From: Thiomicrospira sp. XS5
GTDB taxonomy: Bacteria > Pseudomonadota > Gammaproteobacteria > Thiomicrospirales > Thiomicrospiraceae
NCBI RefSeq assembly: GCF_001507555.1
Contig: NZ_LQBO01000001.1
Span: 682,001 to 746,000 of the forward strand
DNA length: 64,000 nucleotides
Direction: 5' to 3'
Below are positions 16,691 through 28,032 of this stretch, one piece after another. The notes below the pieces were generated by a model. The model was given only the letters and a program-made list of their open reading frames with translations, was not told where the DNA came from and made no database searches. The translations under genes were made by a program, and so were the position numbers. How positions within the stretch are numbered: position 1 is the stretch's first letter; the number at the start of each line of letters is the position of its first letter.

Positions 16691-19600
16691 ATGTCTCACA
16701 TTGTTCGTCCGGACCAGCACCCGCAGGATTATGCGGGGTATCATCCCGAAAAAACGTCGTTTAAGTCACATGGTTTCATCGGGCTTTTCGCCCGCCACAA
16801 AGTGGCCCCCAATCTGATGATGATGGTCATGATTCTGTTGGGCTTGGTGGCACTGATGAAGCTCAATGTACAATTTTTCCCGAATTTTGAACTCGATTAC
16901 GCCACGGTGAAAGTGGTGTGGCCGGGCGCGAATTCTGAAGATGTGGAAACCTCCATCACCGATCCGATTGAACGTGTCATTCGCAATATCGATAATCTGG
17001 ATGAAATGACGTCCACCTCGGCGCTGGGGATTTCGTCGATTACGCTGAAGTTCAAGGAAGGCACCAATATGATCGAGGCGGTCGATCAGGTGAAGCAGAA
17101 GATCGATGAATTGCGTAATCTGCCGCAGGACTCCGAAACCCCGATGATCAGCCGGGTGATTCGTTATGAGATGGTGGCGCGTTTGCTGTTGATCAGCGAT
17201 AACGGCGATTTGAAAGAGTTGCGTCACTTGGCGCGACAGTTTGAACGCCAATTGCTGGACGAAGGCATTGATAAAGTCGATTATGCCGGGATGCCGGAAG
17301 AAGAAATGGCGGTGGAAGTGCCGCAACAGGCATTGGAAAATTACGGTCTGACGTTGCAGGATGTGTCGAATCAGTTGGCGGGCATGAGTCGTGATTTTCC
17401 GGCCGGTTCGGTGGGCGACGATGACAGTGTGCGCGATCTGCGGGCCATTAAACAAGGGCGCAGCGAAGTGGACTTTGACCGGTTGCCGTTGGTGGTGTCG
17501 GACACGCAAAACGTGCTGTTGGGCGACATTGCCAATATCGAACGTCGGCCGAAAAAGAACGCGCCCATTATTATGGTGGACGGGCATCCGGCGATTGAAA
17601 TGAAACTGCAGCGCGCCGAATCCGGCGATACTTTGAAGTCCTCGAAAATCATGCAGGACTGGTTGGCAAAAACCGAACCGACCTTGCCAAGCGGCGTACA
17701 GATGAAAGTGTATGACGAAATGTGGTCGCTGGTGAACGAGCGGATTATGCTGTTACTGAACAACGGGGTTGGCGGTTTAATTCTGGTGGTTTTGATCCTG
17801 TATTTGTTTATGAACGGCCGAGTGGCCTTTTGGGTGGCGGTCGGGATTCCGATTTCCTTTATGGCGACGCTGATGATTATGTATCTGCTGGGCGGCAGCA
17901 TCAATATGGTCAGCTTGTTCGCGTTGATTATGGCGCTGGGGATCATTGTCGATGACGCCATCGTGGTGGGCGAGGACGCCTTAGCGCATTACGAAATGGG
18001 CGAACCGGCACTGGAAGCCGCCGAAGGCGGCGCGCATCGCATGTTGGCACCGGTGACGGCCTCCTCCATCACCACGGCGGCGGCCTTTGTGCCCTTGATG
18101 TTGATTGGCGCGGAAATCGGAAACATTCTGTTTGCGATTCCGCTGGTGATCGTAGCGGTTATTTTTGCATCGTTGCTGGAAAGTTTTGCCGTGCTGCCGG
18201 GGCATTTGCGTCATGCATTCAAAAACATTAAACCGCCGGAAGAAGGATCGATTCGTTATCGGCTGGACAACGCCATCGATCATTTCCGGGAAGTGCAGTT
18301 CCGTCGTTTGACGCGGTGGGTGTTGTCGCACCGCGCGATTACCTTGGCGTCGACGCTGGCGTTGATGATTTTTGCCATTGGCTTGCTGGCCGGTGGGCGA
18401 ATTGCGTTTGTGTTCTTCCCCTCGCCGGAATCGACACGCCTGTTCGCGGATGTACGTTTCGTCGCCGGGACGCCACAGGCCGTCACGACGAAATATGTGG
18501 ATGACTTGTATCAGGCGTTGCTGGAAACGGAGAAAACTTTGGAGCCGGGCATTGTCAAAACGGCCGTGGTGCATCATAACGAAACCAATAATGGGGAAAC
18601 CGGGGCCAACTTCGGGGGCATTAATATCGAGTTGTTGGAACCGGATCAGCGTGAAACCCGTAATGCCGAGTTCATCAAAGTGTGGCAGGAGAAGGCCGGA
18701 AAGGTCCCAGGCCTGGACGTATTATCCATTGAAGCACCGCGCAACGGGCCGCCGGGCAGCGACATCGACATTCGTTTGTGGGGCGCGGAACCGGGCGTGT
18801 TGAAGCAGGCGTCGCTGGATTTGCAACAGGTGTTGTCGCAAATTCCCGGCGTGTCGGGGGTGAAAGACGATTTGCCGTATGGCCGGGATCAACTGGTGTA
18901 TGAGTTGACGCCGCAAGGTCAGGCGCTGGGCTTTACCTATGCCTCGCTTGGGCAGCAACTGGCGGATGCGTTTTCCGGGCGCTTGGCGCAAATTTTCACC
19001 GATGGCGAAGATGAAGTGGAAGTGCGGGTGCAGTATCCGCGTGATGAACAGGCCAAACTGGCCTCGCTCGGCAGTATGCAGGTGATGACGCCAGACGGGC
19101 AGAGTGTGCCGTTGAGTTCGGTGGCGAAATGGCGAAACCAACAGGGGTTTGATGCCGTGCGTCACGTGGACGGTCGTTTGACCATTACCGTCAAGGCGGA
19201 AGTGGATAAAAGCGTGAATAACGCCAATCGCATTCTGGCGCAGCTCCAGGATACGACCTTGAAAACGTTGGTGGGGCAATATGGGCTGAGTTACTCCTTG
19301 GAAGGTCAAAGTGCGAACCAGTCGGAAACCATCGGCGATATGAAAATCGGGCTGCTGATTGGCTTGGCGACCATTTATATTGTGTTGGCCTGGGTGTTCG
19401 CGTCTTATGGTTGGCCGTTGGTGGTGATGATGGCGATTCCGTTCGGATTGATCGGGGCCATTATGGGGCATTGGGTGCTGGGCATCGACATGACGATTTT
19501 GTCGTTGTTCGGTTTCTTTGGCTTGTCCGGTATCGTGGTCAACGATTCCATTATTCTGGTGAGTTTCTACAAACGGCTTCGTGAAGAGGGGATGGCGATT

Positions 19601-19864
19601 AATCAGGCGTTGGAAGAAGCGGTGGTGCAACGGGTGCGTGCGGTGTTCCTAACCTCTTTGACCACCATTGCCGGTTTGACGCCGTTGCTGTTTGAAACCT
19701 CCCTGCAAGCGCAATTCTTGATTCCGATGGCGGCGTCCATTGCTTTTGGGTTGATGTTTTCGACCTTATTGATTCTGTTGGTGATTCCGGCAACCTTGTC
19801 GTTGTATGAAAATTTCCACGATTGGTGGCAGACCAGAAAGCAGGCCGCTGCGGAAGCGGCCTAG
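16691..19864 (+). CDS. RND-family efflux permease
   Basis: The 1057-aa inner-membrane pump of the AcrB/MMPL-like RND superfamily starts directly after the adaptor stop, so the two are one operon. Features are TM1 near residue 36, two large periplasmic loops, and the TM4 proton-relay pair in IIVDDAIVVGED (Asp421/Asp422). A second membrane half begins about residue 885 with LIGLATIYIVLAWVFASYG. Likely substrates are drugs, metals or lipophiles; nothing here decides. It carries the exact repeat at 18707-18716. A third gene (outer-membrane factor) is missing. Confidence 0.9.
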   Translation: MSHIVRPDQHPQDYAGYHPEKTSFKSHGFIGLFARHKVAPNLMMMVMILLGLVALMKLNVQFFPNFELDYATVKVVWPGANSEDVETSITDPIERVIRNIDNLDEMTSTSALGISSITLKFKEGTNMIEAVDQVKQKIDELRNLPQDSETPMISRVIRYEMVARLLLISDNGDLKELRHLARQFERQLLDEGIDKVDYAGMPEEEMAVEVPQQALENYGLTLQDVSNQLAGMSRDFPAGSVGDDDSVRDLRAIKQGRSEVDFDRLPLVVSDTQNVLLGDIANIERRPKKNAPIIMVDGHPAIEMKLQRAESGDTLKSSKIMQDWLAKTEPTLPSGVQMKVYDEMWSLVNERIMLLLNNGVGGLILVVLILYLFMNGRVAFWVAVGIPISFMATLMIMYLLGGSINMVSLFALIMALGIIVDDAIVVGEDALAHYEMGEPALEAAEGGAHRMLAPVTASSITTAAAFVPLMLIGAEIGNILFAIPLVIVAVIFASLLESFAVLPGHLRHAFKNIKPPEEGSIRYRLDNAIDHFREVQFRRLTRWVLSHRAITLASTLALMIFAIGLLAGGRIAFVFFPSPESTRLFADVRFVAGTPQAVTTKYVDDLYQALLETEKTLEPGIVKTAVVHHNETNNGETGANFGGINIELLEPDQRETRNAEFIKVWQEKAGKVPGLDVLSIEAPRNGPPGSDIDIRLWGAEPGVLKQASLDLQQVLSQIPGVSGVKDDLPYGRDQLVYELTPQGQALGFTYASLGQQLADAFSGRLAQIFTDGEDEVEVRVQYPRDEQAKLASLGSMQVMTPDGQSVPLSSVAKWRNQQGFDAVRHVDGRLTITVKAEVDKSVNNANRILAQLQDTTLKTLVGQYGLSYSLEGQSANQSETIGDMKIGLLIGLATIYIVLAWVFASYGWPLVVMMAIPFGLIGAIMGHWVLGIDMTILSLFGFFGLSGIVVNDSIILVSFYKRLREEGMAINQALEEAVVQRVRAVFLTSLTTIAGLTPLLFETSLQAQFLIPMAASIAFGLMFSTLLILLVIPATLSLYENFHDWWQTRKQAAAEAA
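18707..18716. repeat. CCAGGCCTGG palindrome inside RND permease gene
   Basis: An exact copy in the coding region, read as GTC CCA GGC CTG GAC. The flanks have no terminator arms. Confidence 0.9.
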
Positions 19865-19890
19865 ACAAGCGTTTTGCTATGGTTAGGTGA

Positions 19891-20331
19891 TTATTCGCTC
19901 TGGAACCCCGGGTTCCAGGGGTGGTCGCAACGAATCAAGCCGTCTTCGATCGGTGGGGTTTCAATCGGTCCACCGAAGGTTTTCCAGGCATTGAACCCGC
20001 CGGCGAGATTAATCACATTCGTGTAGCCCATCTGTTTCATGGTGTAAGCCGCCAATGCGCCGCGTCCACCGGCCTGGCAGAAAATGATCCAGGGCTGGTT
20101 CAAGTCCGACAGTTCCGATTCGTGCCCTTCAAAGCACATGTCGCATTTGGGTTCCAGAATGCCTCTGGGAATGTGAAGTGACATGGGGATGGTGCCGTCG
20201 AGGTATTCCGCGGCTTCGCGGACATCGAGCGTTTTGTAGCCTTGCGCCTGGTAGTCTTCCACCTGGTCGCAGGTGATTTCATCAATATTGGCCTTGGCCG
20301 TTTTTACGAGGTCTTTCAGTCTGAGTGGCAT
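19891..20331 (-). CDS. Rhodanese-like sulfurtransferase (paralogue 2)
   Basis: This 146-aa rhodanese is paralogous to the gene at 8121-8549: LDVREAAEYLDG, HIPRGILEPKCD and the active loop CQAGGRG line up with it. Extra cysteines occur in CDMCFEG and near the C-terminus. AAGGAG precedes the ATG. It is cytosolic by sequence. It converges on the RND permease gene with a 26-bp gap. Confidence 0.85.
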   Translation of the reverse strand: MPLRLKDLVKTAKANIDEITCDQVEDYQAQGYKTLDVREAAEYLDGTIPMSLHIPRGILEPKCDMCFEGHESELSDLNQPWIIFCQAGGRGALAAYTMKQMGYTNVINLAGGFNAWKTFGGPIETPPIEDGLIRCDHPWNPGFQSE

Positions 20332-20703
20332 AGCGAACTCCTTGTTTGAAAAGAGAAAACGTCAAGCCATTCCGATTCTAGCATAGATTTTGAGGGATTT
20401 ATTTCATCCCGTCGTTGCCTTTCATAAAACCTTCAAATAATGCGTGAAAATGAAAAGCATCATATATCCCAGGCGGCCTGAGCGGCTGTTTCAATTTGAT
20501 TTTGCACGAAGAAATGGTGAAAAAATTCAATTTTTCTCAGTGCTTATTTCATGACTGAAAGACAAGAAAACTTGATGATTTTGTCATTTTAAGAGAAAAT
20601 GTTCGTCCAATTTTGCACTTGTCACTTTCTAAATGGGTCAAAAAGGCCAAAAATTTAAAGTGAATAAGGACACCGAATTTTTATAACTTGAGGGAAGTTG
20701 CCA
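20332..20703. other. 372-bp intergenic region upstream of tkt
   Basis: This A+T-rich region between the divergent rhodanese and tkt must contain the promoter of the carbon-metabolism block. I see two TTCAATTT repeats (about 20490 and 20526) and GAGG before tkt, but no convincing -35/-10 pair and no clear CbbR-type motif. No coding frame is supported. Confidence 0.5.
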
Positions 20704-22692
20704 ATGTCAACTCGTAGAGAACTAGCCAATGCGATCCGTGTGTTGAGCATGGATGCCGTCCAAAAAGCCAAGTCTGGTCACCCAGGCGCGCCGATGGGGA
20801 TGGCTGATATCGCCGAAGTCTTGTGGAATGACCACATGAAGTACAACCCGACCAATGCAAACTGGGCCGATCGTGATCGTTTCGTTTTGTCGAATGGTCA
20901 CGGTTCCATGCTGATTTATTCATTGTTGCATTTGACTGGGTTTGACCTAGGAATGGAAGACATTAAGCAGTTCCGTCAATTGCATGCGAAAACAGCGGGT
21001 CACCCGGAGTACGGTTATGCTGACGGTATCGAAACCACAACCGGTCCTCTAGGACAAGGTTTGACCAACGCTGTGGGGATGGCGATTGCCGAACGCACTT
21101 TGGCGGCGCAATTCAACAAACAAAACCACGACATCGTGAACCACTACACGTATGTGTTCATGGGTGACGGTTGTTTGATGGAGGGTCTGTCTCATGAAGC
21201 GGCGGCCATGGCCGGTACTTTGGGGCTTGGTAAACTGGTCGCTTTCTGGGATGACAACGATATTTCCATCGACGGTCACATCTCCGACTGGATGGAGCGT
21301 GACGTTGCCGGACGTTTTGAGTCTTATGACTGGCACGTAATTCGTGACGTTGACGGTCACGATGCCGATGCGATCGATAAAGCGATCCGTGAAGCCAAGT
21401 CGATCAACGACAAGCCTACCTTGATCTGTACGCGCACCACCATCGGTTTCGGTTCACCAAACCTATGTGGTACTCACGATTGTCACGGTGCGCCACTGGG
21501 TGACGAAGAAATTAAATTGACGCGTGAAAACCTAGGTTGGGAACACGAGCCGTTTGTGATTCCGGAAAACGTCTACGAAGGCTGGGACCACAAAGAGCAA
21601 GGTGCGAAAGACGAAGCGGAATGGAATGCTAAGTTTGACGCTTACCGTGCTGAGTTCCCAGAGTTGGCGGCGGAATTTGAACGTCGTATGGCGGGTGAAT
21701 TGCCGGCGAACTTTGAAATGGAAATGGATAAGTTCATCGCAAAAACACAAGACGAAATGCCAAACATCGCTTCGCGTAAAGCGTCTCAAAACGCCATCGA
21801 AGCCATGGGGCCAATCTTGCCGGAAATGTTCGGCGGTTCCGCTGACTTGACCGGGTCTAACTTGACCAACTGGTCCGGTACGGTGAAAGTAAATCACGCG
21901 AATCCAAACGGTAACTACCTGTCTTGGGGTGTGCGTGAATTCGGTATGGCACACATGATGAACGGGATGGTTCTGCACGGCGGCTTCAAAGTTTACGGCG
22001 GTACTTTCTTCATGTTCATGGAATTCATGCGTAATGCCTTGCGTATGTCCGCCTTGATGAAAATCGGTACGATTTATGTCTTTACGCACGATTCCATCGG
22101 TTTGGGTGAAGATGGTCCGACGCACCAACCGGTCGAGCAAATGGCGACCATGCGTGTGATTCCAAACTTCCAAACTTGGCGTGCGTGTGACGCGATTGAG
22201 TCGGCCGTCGCTTGGAAGTTGGCGGTTATGCGTGGTGACGCACCGACGGCATTGGTTTTCTCTCGCCAAGGTTTGACGCCAATGGAGCGTACGGCTGAGC
22301 AAGTGAAAAACATCGAAAAAGGTGGTTACGTACTGAAAGATTGTGACGGTACGCCAGACATCATCTTCATCGCGACTGGTTCTGAAGTTGGTTTGGCGGT
22401 TGAGTCTGCTGAAGCAATGGACGCAAAAGTGCGCGTGGTTTCCATGCCGTCTACCGATGCCTTTGACGAGCAGGATCAAGCCTACCGTGATTCCGTGTTG
22501 ATTCCAGGCGTTAAGCGTGTTGCGATCGAAGCCGGTGTGGCCGAGTCTTGGTACAAGTATGTTGGCCTAGACGGTGATTGCGTTTGCATGAAGTCCTTCG
22601 GTGAGTCTGCACCAGCGGGTGAGCTGTTCAAAGAGTTCGGCTTCACCGTTGAGAACGTGGTCGCGACGGCTAATAAGGTTCTTGGTAAATAA
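20704..22692 (+). CDS. tkt: Transketolase
   Basis: The 662-aa thiamine-diphosphate enzyme moves two-carbon units between sugar phosphates in the Calvin and pentose phosphate cycles. The N-terminal [33 protein letters not shown] and the ThDP-binding GDGCLMEG...DDN motif (about residues 155-187) are intact. The pyrimidine domain has [16 protein letters not shown]. The start at 20704 has GAGG upstream; a TTG two codons earlier is less likely. gap follows 70 nt later, and the linker holds one repeat palindrome. Confidence 0.95.
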   Translation: MSTRRELANAIRVLSMDAVQKAKSGHPGAPMGMADIAEVLWNDHMKYNPTNANWADRDRFVLSNGHGSMLIYSLLHLTGFDLGMEDIKQFRQLHAKTAGHPEYGYADGIETTTGPLGQGLTNAVGMAIAERTLAAQFNKQNHDIVNHYTYVFMGDGCLMEGLSHEAAAMAGTLGLGKLVAFWDDNDISIDGHISDWMERDVAGRFESYDWHVIRDVDGHDADAIDKAIREAKSINDKPTLICTRTTIGFGSPNLCGTHDCHGAPLGDEEIKLTRENLGWEHEPFVIPENVYEGWDHKEQGAKDEAEWNAKFDAYRAEFPELAAEFERRMAGELPANFEMEMDKFIAKTQDEMPNIASRKASQNAIEAMGPILPEMFGGSADLTGSNLTNWSGTVKVNHANPNGNYLSWGVREFGMAHMMNGMVLHGGFKVYGGTFFMFMEFMRNALRMSALMKIGTIYVFTHDSIGLGEDGPTHQPVEQMATMRVIPNFQTWRACDAIESAVAWKLAVMRGDAPTALVFSRQGLTPMERTAEQVKNIEKGGYVLKDCDGTPDIIFIATGSEVGLAVESAEAMDAKVRVVSMPSTDAFDEQDQAYRDSVLIPGVKRVAIEAGVAESWYKYVGLDGDCVCMKSFGESAPAGELFKEFGFTVENVVATANKVLGK

Positions 22693-22708
22693 CCCATTTC
22701 ATTTTTTA

Positions 22709-22718
22709 CCAGGCCTGG
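22709..22718. repeat. CCAGGCCTGG palindrome between tkt and gap
   Basis: This exact copy is followed by CCGGTTTACCGG, so a compound hairpin is possible. It could attenuate transcription from tkt into gap. No long T-run follows. Confidence 0.85.
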
Positions 22719-22756
22719 CCGGTTTACCGGTTGGGTCTGGCGTATTTTAGGAGTAA

Positions 22757-23764
<1,008 letters not shown>

Positions 23765-23781
23765 GCGTTATTCGTGACTGT

Positions 23782-23811
23782 AAAAACCGGGTTGTTATGA
23801 CCCGGTTTTTA
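23782..23811 (+). terminator. Rho-independent terminator after gap
   Basis: AAAAACCGGGT and ACCCGGTTTTT form an 11-bp stem with a 7-nt loop, 17 nt after the gap stop. Confidence 0.9.
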
Positions 23812-23861
23812 ATTCATTTTTCTTGTCGGTATTGATGCAGTACGGAAAAGAAAAATGAATT
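23811..23861. repeat. Perfect 14-bp inverted repeat upstream of pgk
   Basis: AATTCATTTTTCTT (23811-23824) and its exact complement (23848-23861) are separated by 23 nt. A TTGACA at 23863-23868 directly follows but has no convincing -10. It could be an operator or an mRNA hairpin. It is not an obvious terminator. Confidence 0.6.
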
Positions 23862-23927
23862 TTTGACAATCGAATGCGCTTTTCCCTTGTGAAAAGTGTT
23901 TTTAAACTTTAAGAAAGAGGACTGAAT

Positions 23928-25109
23928 ATGTCTGTAATTAAAATGTCTGACTTGGACTTGGCTGGAAAGCGAGTATTGATTCGTGAAGATTTAAACGTTC
24001 CGGTTAAGGGTGGAAAAGTGACGTCTGATGCGCGTATCCGTGCATCTTTGCCAACCATTAAAATGGCGGCAGAAGCCGGTGCAAAAGTCATGTTGATGTC
24101 TCACTTGGGGCGTCCGACTGAAGGTGAGTATGCAGAAGAGTTCTCTTTGGCCCCAGTGGCGGCGGATTTGTCTGCAAAGCTCGGTAAAGAAGTCCGTTTG
24201 GTTAAAGATTATTTGGACGGCGGTGTCGACATCGCAGAAGGCGAAGTGGTTTTGCTGGAAAACGTACGTTTCAATGTCGGTGAAAAGAAAAACGACGAAG
24301 CGCTGTCTCAAAAATACGCCGCTTTGTGTGACGTTTACGTCATGGATGCTTTCGGTACGGCTCACCGTGCGCAAGCTTCTACTCACGGTGCAGGCGCTTT
24401 CGCTGGTACCGCATGTGCCGGTCCTTTGTTGGCCGCTGAATTGGACGCTCTTGGTAAAGCGTTGAACAACCCAGCGCGTCCGATGGTCGCGATCGTGGGT
24501 GGTTCCAAAGTTTCCACTAAGTTGACCGTGCTTGAGTCCCTTTCTGAAAAAGTGGATCAATTGGTTGTGGGTGGTGGTATCGCCAATACCTTCATCGAAG
24601 CCGCTGGCTACAATGTTGGTAAGTCTTTGTCTGAAAGCGACCTGGTCCCGACCTGTAAAAAATTGAACGAAATCATGGAAGCGCGTGGTGCGGCCATTCC
24701 ATTGGCGTCTGACGTGGTTTGTGGTAAAGAATTCTCCGAATCGGCGGCGGCCGAAACTAAGGCCGTTGCAGATGTCGCGGATGATGATATGATTTTCGAT
24801 ATCGGTCCGGATTCGGCGGCTGAGTTGGCAACCATCATCAAAAACGCCGGTACGGTTGTTTGGAATGGTCCAGTTGGTGTCTTTGAGTTCGATCAGTTCG
24901 GTGAAGGTACCAAAGCGATTTCCATGGCGATTGCCGAATCGTCTGCGTTCTCCATCGCAGGTGGCGGGGATACCTTGGCGGCGATCGACAAGTACGATAT
25001 CGCAGATAAAGTCTCTTATATCTCAACCGGCGGCGGTGCTTTCCTAGAGTTCTTGGAAGGTAAGAAACTACCGGCTGTTGAAATGTTGGAAAAAGCGGCA
25101 CAAAAATAA
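23928..25109 (+). CDS. pgk: Phosphoglycerate kinase
   Basis: This 393-aa kinase works in glycolysis and in the reverse direction in the Calvin cycle. The N-terminal substrate site shows [10 protein letters not shown] and SHLGRPTEG, and the mid-protein has [12 protein letters not shown]. The nucleotide domain contains [10 protein letters not shown] and the C-terminal GGGDTLAAI. Length is typical. AAGAGG precedes the ATG. It is separated from gap by a terminator and a 14-bp inverted repeat, so it probably has its own promoter. Confidence 0.96.
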   Translation: MSVIKMSDLDLAGKRVLIREDLNVPVKGGKVTSDARIRASLPTIKMAAEAGAKVMLMSHLGRPTEGEYAEEFSLAPVAADLSAKLGKEVRLVKDYLDGGVDIAEGEVVLLENVRFNVGEKKNDEALSQKYAALCDVYVMDAFGTAHRAQASTHGAGAFAGTACAGPLLAAELDALGKALNNPARPMVAIVGGSKVSTKLTVLESLSEKVDQLVVGGGIANTFIEAAGYNVGKSLSESDLVPTCKKLNEIMEARGAAIPLASDVVCGKEFSESAAAETKAVADVADDDMIFDIGPDSAAELATIIKNAGTVVWNGPVGVFEFDQFGEGTKAISMAIAESSAFSIAGGGDTLAAIDKYDIADKVSYISTGGGAFLEFLEGKKLPAVEMLEKAAQK

Positions 25110-25123
25110 GCCGTAACCCCTTT

Positions 25124-25150
25124 AGGCCAAGCAATGTGGCTTGGCCTTTT
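25124..25150 (+). terminator. Rho-independent terminator after pgk
   Basis: AGGCCAAGC and GCTTGGCCT form a 9-bp stem with a 6-nt loop followed by TTT. Confidence 0.8.
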
Positions 25151-25325
25151 AATGTTTTATATTTTTAATGTAACCACTCATTGATGCTTCGTAATTGAAA
25201 GGTGAGAGGATGCCTCGGTAAATGAATTTTGACCCGGCGATGGGTCCCCGATCAGGGAAGTTTATTTCGCGAGTCATCTTGCTTTCTGTCGAGCTGAAAT
25301 GAGACGTTTGAGGATGATAAAGTTT

Positions 25326-26768
25326 ATGGCATCAAGTTTAAGAAGAACAAAAATTGTTGCGACCTTAGGGCCAGCTACAGATCGTGAAGGCGAACTGGAG
25401 CGTATGATTCAGTCGGGTGTGGACGTTGTGCGCATCAATATGTCGCATGGCAACGCCGACGACCACATTCAGCGCGCCAAAAAAGTCCGTGAATTGTCGG
25501 CCAAAATGGACCGTGAAGTCGGTGTTTTGGTGGACCTGCAAGGGCCGAAGATTCGTATTGCGCGTTTCTCTGAAGGCAGTATTTATTTGGAACCGGGTGA
25601 CAAGTTTGCATTGGATAACGATGTCGACCCGATGGCCGGTAACCAGAAAGAAGTGGGGCTGACATACAAAAGCCTGCCATACGACGTCAAAGCCGGTGAC
25701 CGTTTGTTGCTGGACGACGGCCGTGTCGTGCTGGACGTGGAGAGCGTTGAAGGCGAGCGTGTGAATTGCGTTGTTGTGGTGGGCGGAAAGCTGTCGAACA
25801 ACAAAGGCATTAATCTGTTGGGCGGTGGTTTATCCGCATCGGCCCTGACCGAAAAAGATAAAGAAGACATTTTGACGGCCGCGGAAATCCAATGTGATTA
25901 TCTGGCACTGTCCTTCCCGAGAAGTGCGGAAGATGTTGAGTACTGTCGTTCTTTGGCGGAAAAAGCCGGTTTGGTGTGCAGCATTGTCTCGAAAGTCGAG
26001 CGTGCCGAAGCTGTTAATGACGACTTTACTTTGGACAGCATTATTCTGGCTTCCGACGTCATTATGATCGCTCGTGGCGACTTGGGTGTGGAAGTCGGTG
26101 ATGCACAGTTGCCGGCCTTGCAGAAGAAAATGATCAAGCGCGCCCGTCAGTTGAACCGTATCACCATTACCGCGACGCAGATGATGGAAACCATGATCGA
26201 AAATGCGATCCCGACGCGTGCGGAAGTCTTCGACGTCGCAAACGCGGTCATGGACGGGACCGATGCGGTGATGCTGTCTGGCGAAACCGCAACAGGGCAT
26301 TCACCAAGCTTGGTCATCCAAACGATGTCTGATATCGCGCATGAAGCGGAAAAATCGCGCAGTACGCGTGAATCGACGCACCGTATTGATGAGTCCTTTA
26401 CCGCGATTGATGAAACCGTTGCGATGGCGGCGATGTATGCAGCGAACCATTTCAGTGTGAAGTGTATTGCGGCTTTAACCGAGTCCGGTAATACGCCGTT
26501 GTTGATGTCACGTATCAGTTCCGGGATTCCGATCATTGCTCTGACACCGCATTTGGAAACACGTCGTAAAGTGACGCTTTACCGCGGCGTTTATCCGACC
26601 AGTGTCGATTACAGCAACTTGACGGATGATGAAGTGCAAAACGAAATTCTGGATGAGTTGAAGCAAAAAGGTGTCGCTAAAACAGGCGATTTGATTATCG
26701 TGACCCGTGGTCAATCACGTGGTTTGATGGGCGGCACCAATCAAATGGAAATTGTGAAGATTCCATAA
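25326..26768 (+). CDS. pyk: Pyruvate kinase
   Basis: The 480-aa enzyme converts phosphoenolpyruvate and ADP to pyruvate and ATP. Visible blocks are TKIVATLGPA at the N-terminus, INMSHG, the B-domain (about 70-170), the IARGDLGVE active-site block, ITATQMMETMI and DGTDAVMLSGETA. Residues after 350 form the C-terminal regulatory domain. The start at 25326 is preferred: GAGG lies 12 nt before it, whereas the earlier ATGs at 25299 and 25314 lack usable spacing. The sequence is a complete type II-like enzyme. Confidence 0.93.
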   Translation: MASSLRRTKIVATLGPATDREGELERMIQSGVDVVRINMSHGNADDHIQRAKKVRELSAKMDREVGVLVDLQGPKIRIARFSEGSIYLEPGDKFALDNDVDPMAGNQKEVGLTYKSLPYDVKAGDRLLLDDGRVVLDVESVEGERVNCVVVVGGKLSNNKGINLLGGGLSASALTEKDKEDILTAAEIQCDYLALSFPRSAEDVEYCRSLAEKAGLVCSIVSKVERAEAVNDDFTLDSIILASDVIMIARGDLGVEVGDAQLPALQKKMIKRARQLNRITITATQMMETMIENAIPTRAEVFDVANAVMDGTDAVMLSGETATGHSPSLVIQTMSDIAHEAEKSRSTRESTHRIDESFTAIDETVAMAAMYAANHFSVKCIAALTESGNTPLLMSRISSGIPIIALTPHLETRRKVTLYRGVYPTSVDYSNLTDDEVQNEILDELKQKGVAKTGDLIIVTRGQSRGLMGGTNQMEIVKIP

Positions 26769-26797
26769 GATAAGACGATAGAAAACCTTAAAAAACC

Positions 26798-26817
26798 AAA
26801 GCTTTATTAAGCTTTTT
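26798..26817 (+). terminator. Weak hairpin after pyk
   Basis: AAAGCTT and AAGCTTT form a 7-bp stem with loop TATT followed by TT. It is weak and may be only partly effective. Confidence 0.4.
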
Positions 26818-26881
26818 AATGAAAAGAAAGCTTGTTAGAATACAACGATTAATTTTTTAAACTAATAGAGGAGTCTCGCAC

Positions 26882-27946
26882 ATGGCGATGATTACACTTC
26901 GTGAACTAATGGACTACGCGGCAGAAAACAACTTCGGTATGCCTGCGTTTAACGTAAACAACATGGAACAAGTGCGTGCAATCATGCGTGCTGCGGACAA
27001 GTGCAACTCACCTGTTATCCTGCAGGGGTCTGCAGGTGCACGTAAGTATGCCGGTGAGCCAATGTTGCGTCACCTGATCGAAGGTGCGGTTGAAATGTTC
27101 CCTCACATTCCAGTTGTTATGCACCAGGACCACGGTTCTGATGAAGGTGTTTGTCTACGCGCGATTCAATCTGGCTTCACGTCCGTTATGATGGACGGTT
27201 CTTTGATGTCTGACATGAAAACGCCAGCGTCTTACGAGTACAACCGTGACATCACGGCCGCCGTTGTTAAAATGGCGCACGCCGGTGGTGTAACTGTTGA
27301 GGGTGAGCTAGGGTGCCTAGGTTCTCTAGAAACCGGGATGATGGGTGAAGAAGACGGTCACGGTTCCGATGAGAAGCTTGACGCAGACGCTTTGTTGACC
27401 GATCCGGAAGAAGCGGCACAGTTCGTTAAAGAAACCAACGTTGACTGTCTAGCGGTTGCTGTTGGTACGTCTCACGGTGCTTACAAGTTCACGTCCAAGC
27501 CTTCTGATGACGTGCTACGTATCGACCGTATCAAAGAAATCCACGAGCGCATTCCTGACACGCATATCGTTATGCACGGTTCTTCTTCTGTACCGGAAGA
27601 GTGGTTGGAAATCATCAACAACTTCGGTGGTGACATGGGCCAAACTTATGGTGTCCCAGTGGATGCAATCGTTGAAGGGATCAAATACGGCGTTCGTAAA
27701 GTAAACATCGATACGGATTTGCGTATGGCTTCTACCGGTGCGGTACGTCGTCACCTAGAAGAAAACAAATCAAACTTCGACCCTCGTAAGTTCTTGAAAG
27801 CGGCTGAAGATGCCATGATGGGTATCTGTGAAGCGCGTTTCGAAGCGTTCGGTTGTGCCGGTCACGCGGATAAGATCAAGTCTCTTGGTCTGGAAGAAAT
27901 GCAAGCTCGCTATGCAAACGGTTCTTTGGATCAGCGCGTTAAGTAA
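26882..27946 (+). CDS. fba: Fructose-bisphosphate aldolase class II, Calvin-cycle subtype
   Basis: This 354-aa zinc aldolase condenses triose phosphates to fructose (and sedoheptulose) bisphosphate. It has the subtype's HQDHGSD zinc block, [16 protein letters not shown], the characteristic insert around [15 protein letters not shown], and [12 protein letters not shown]. These features mark the class IIB form common in autotrophic proteobacteria. GAGGAG precedes the ATG. Heavy use of preferred codons indicates high expression. A strong terminator follows. Confidence 0.95.
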   Translation: MAMITLRELMDYAAENNFGMPAFNVNNMEQVRAIMRAADKCNSPVILQGSAGARKYAGEPMLRHLIEGAVEMFPHIPVVMHQDHGSDEGVCLRAIQSGFTSVMMDGSLMSDMKTPASYEYNRDITAAVVKMAHAGGVTVEGELGCLGSLETGMMGEEDGHGSDEKLDADALLTDPEEAAQFVKETNVDCLAVAVGTSHGAYKFTSKPSDDVLRIDRIKEIHERIPDTHIVMHGSSSVPEEWLEIINNFGGDMGQTYGVPVDAIVEGIKYGVRKVNIDTDLRMASTGAVRRHLEENKSNFDPRKFLKAAEDAMMGICEARFEAFGCAGHADKIKSLGLEEMQARYANGSLDQRVK

Positions 27947-27969
27947 TCAACGCCCTGGATTCAAATCCG

Positions 27970-28001
27970 AAAAAAAGCCCGGCCTTGGTCGGGCTTTTTT
28001 T
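27970..28001 (+). terminator. Rho-independent terminator after fba
   Basis: AAAAAAGCCCG and CGGGCTTTTTT form an 11-bp stem with an 8-nt loop and a T-run. Confidence 0.92.
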
Positions 28002-28032
28002 ATGTCGGTTAAAAAGTGAAAGGAGGTCAACT

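Noticed and set aside
16766-19630. Long minus-strand frames (273 and 302 codons) opposite the RND permease
   Set aside because: They are shadow frames of a codon-biased gene; His/Gln/Arg-rich with no recognisable domain.
20400-20700. CbbR-type operator upstream of tkt
   Set aside because: The A+T-rich sequence gives many loose T-N11-A matches, none of them symmetric or repeated enough to support a call.
21532-22479. 315-codon open frame antisense to tkt
   Set aside because: It lies wholly inside the conserved tkt gene, has a composition rich in His, Arg and Thr typical of antisense shadows, and has no ribosome site or family resemblance.
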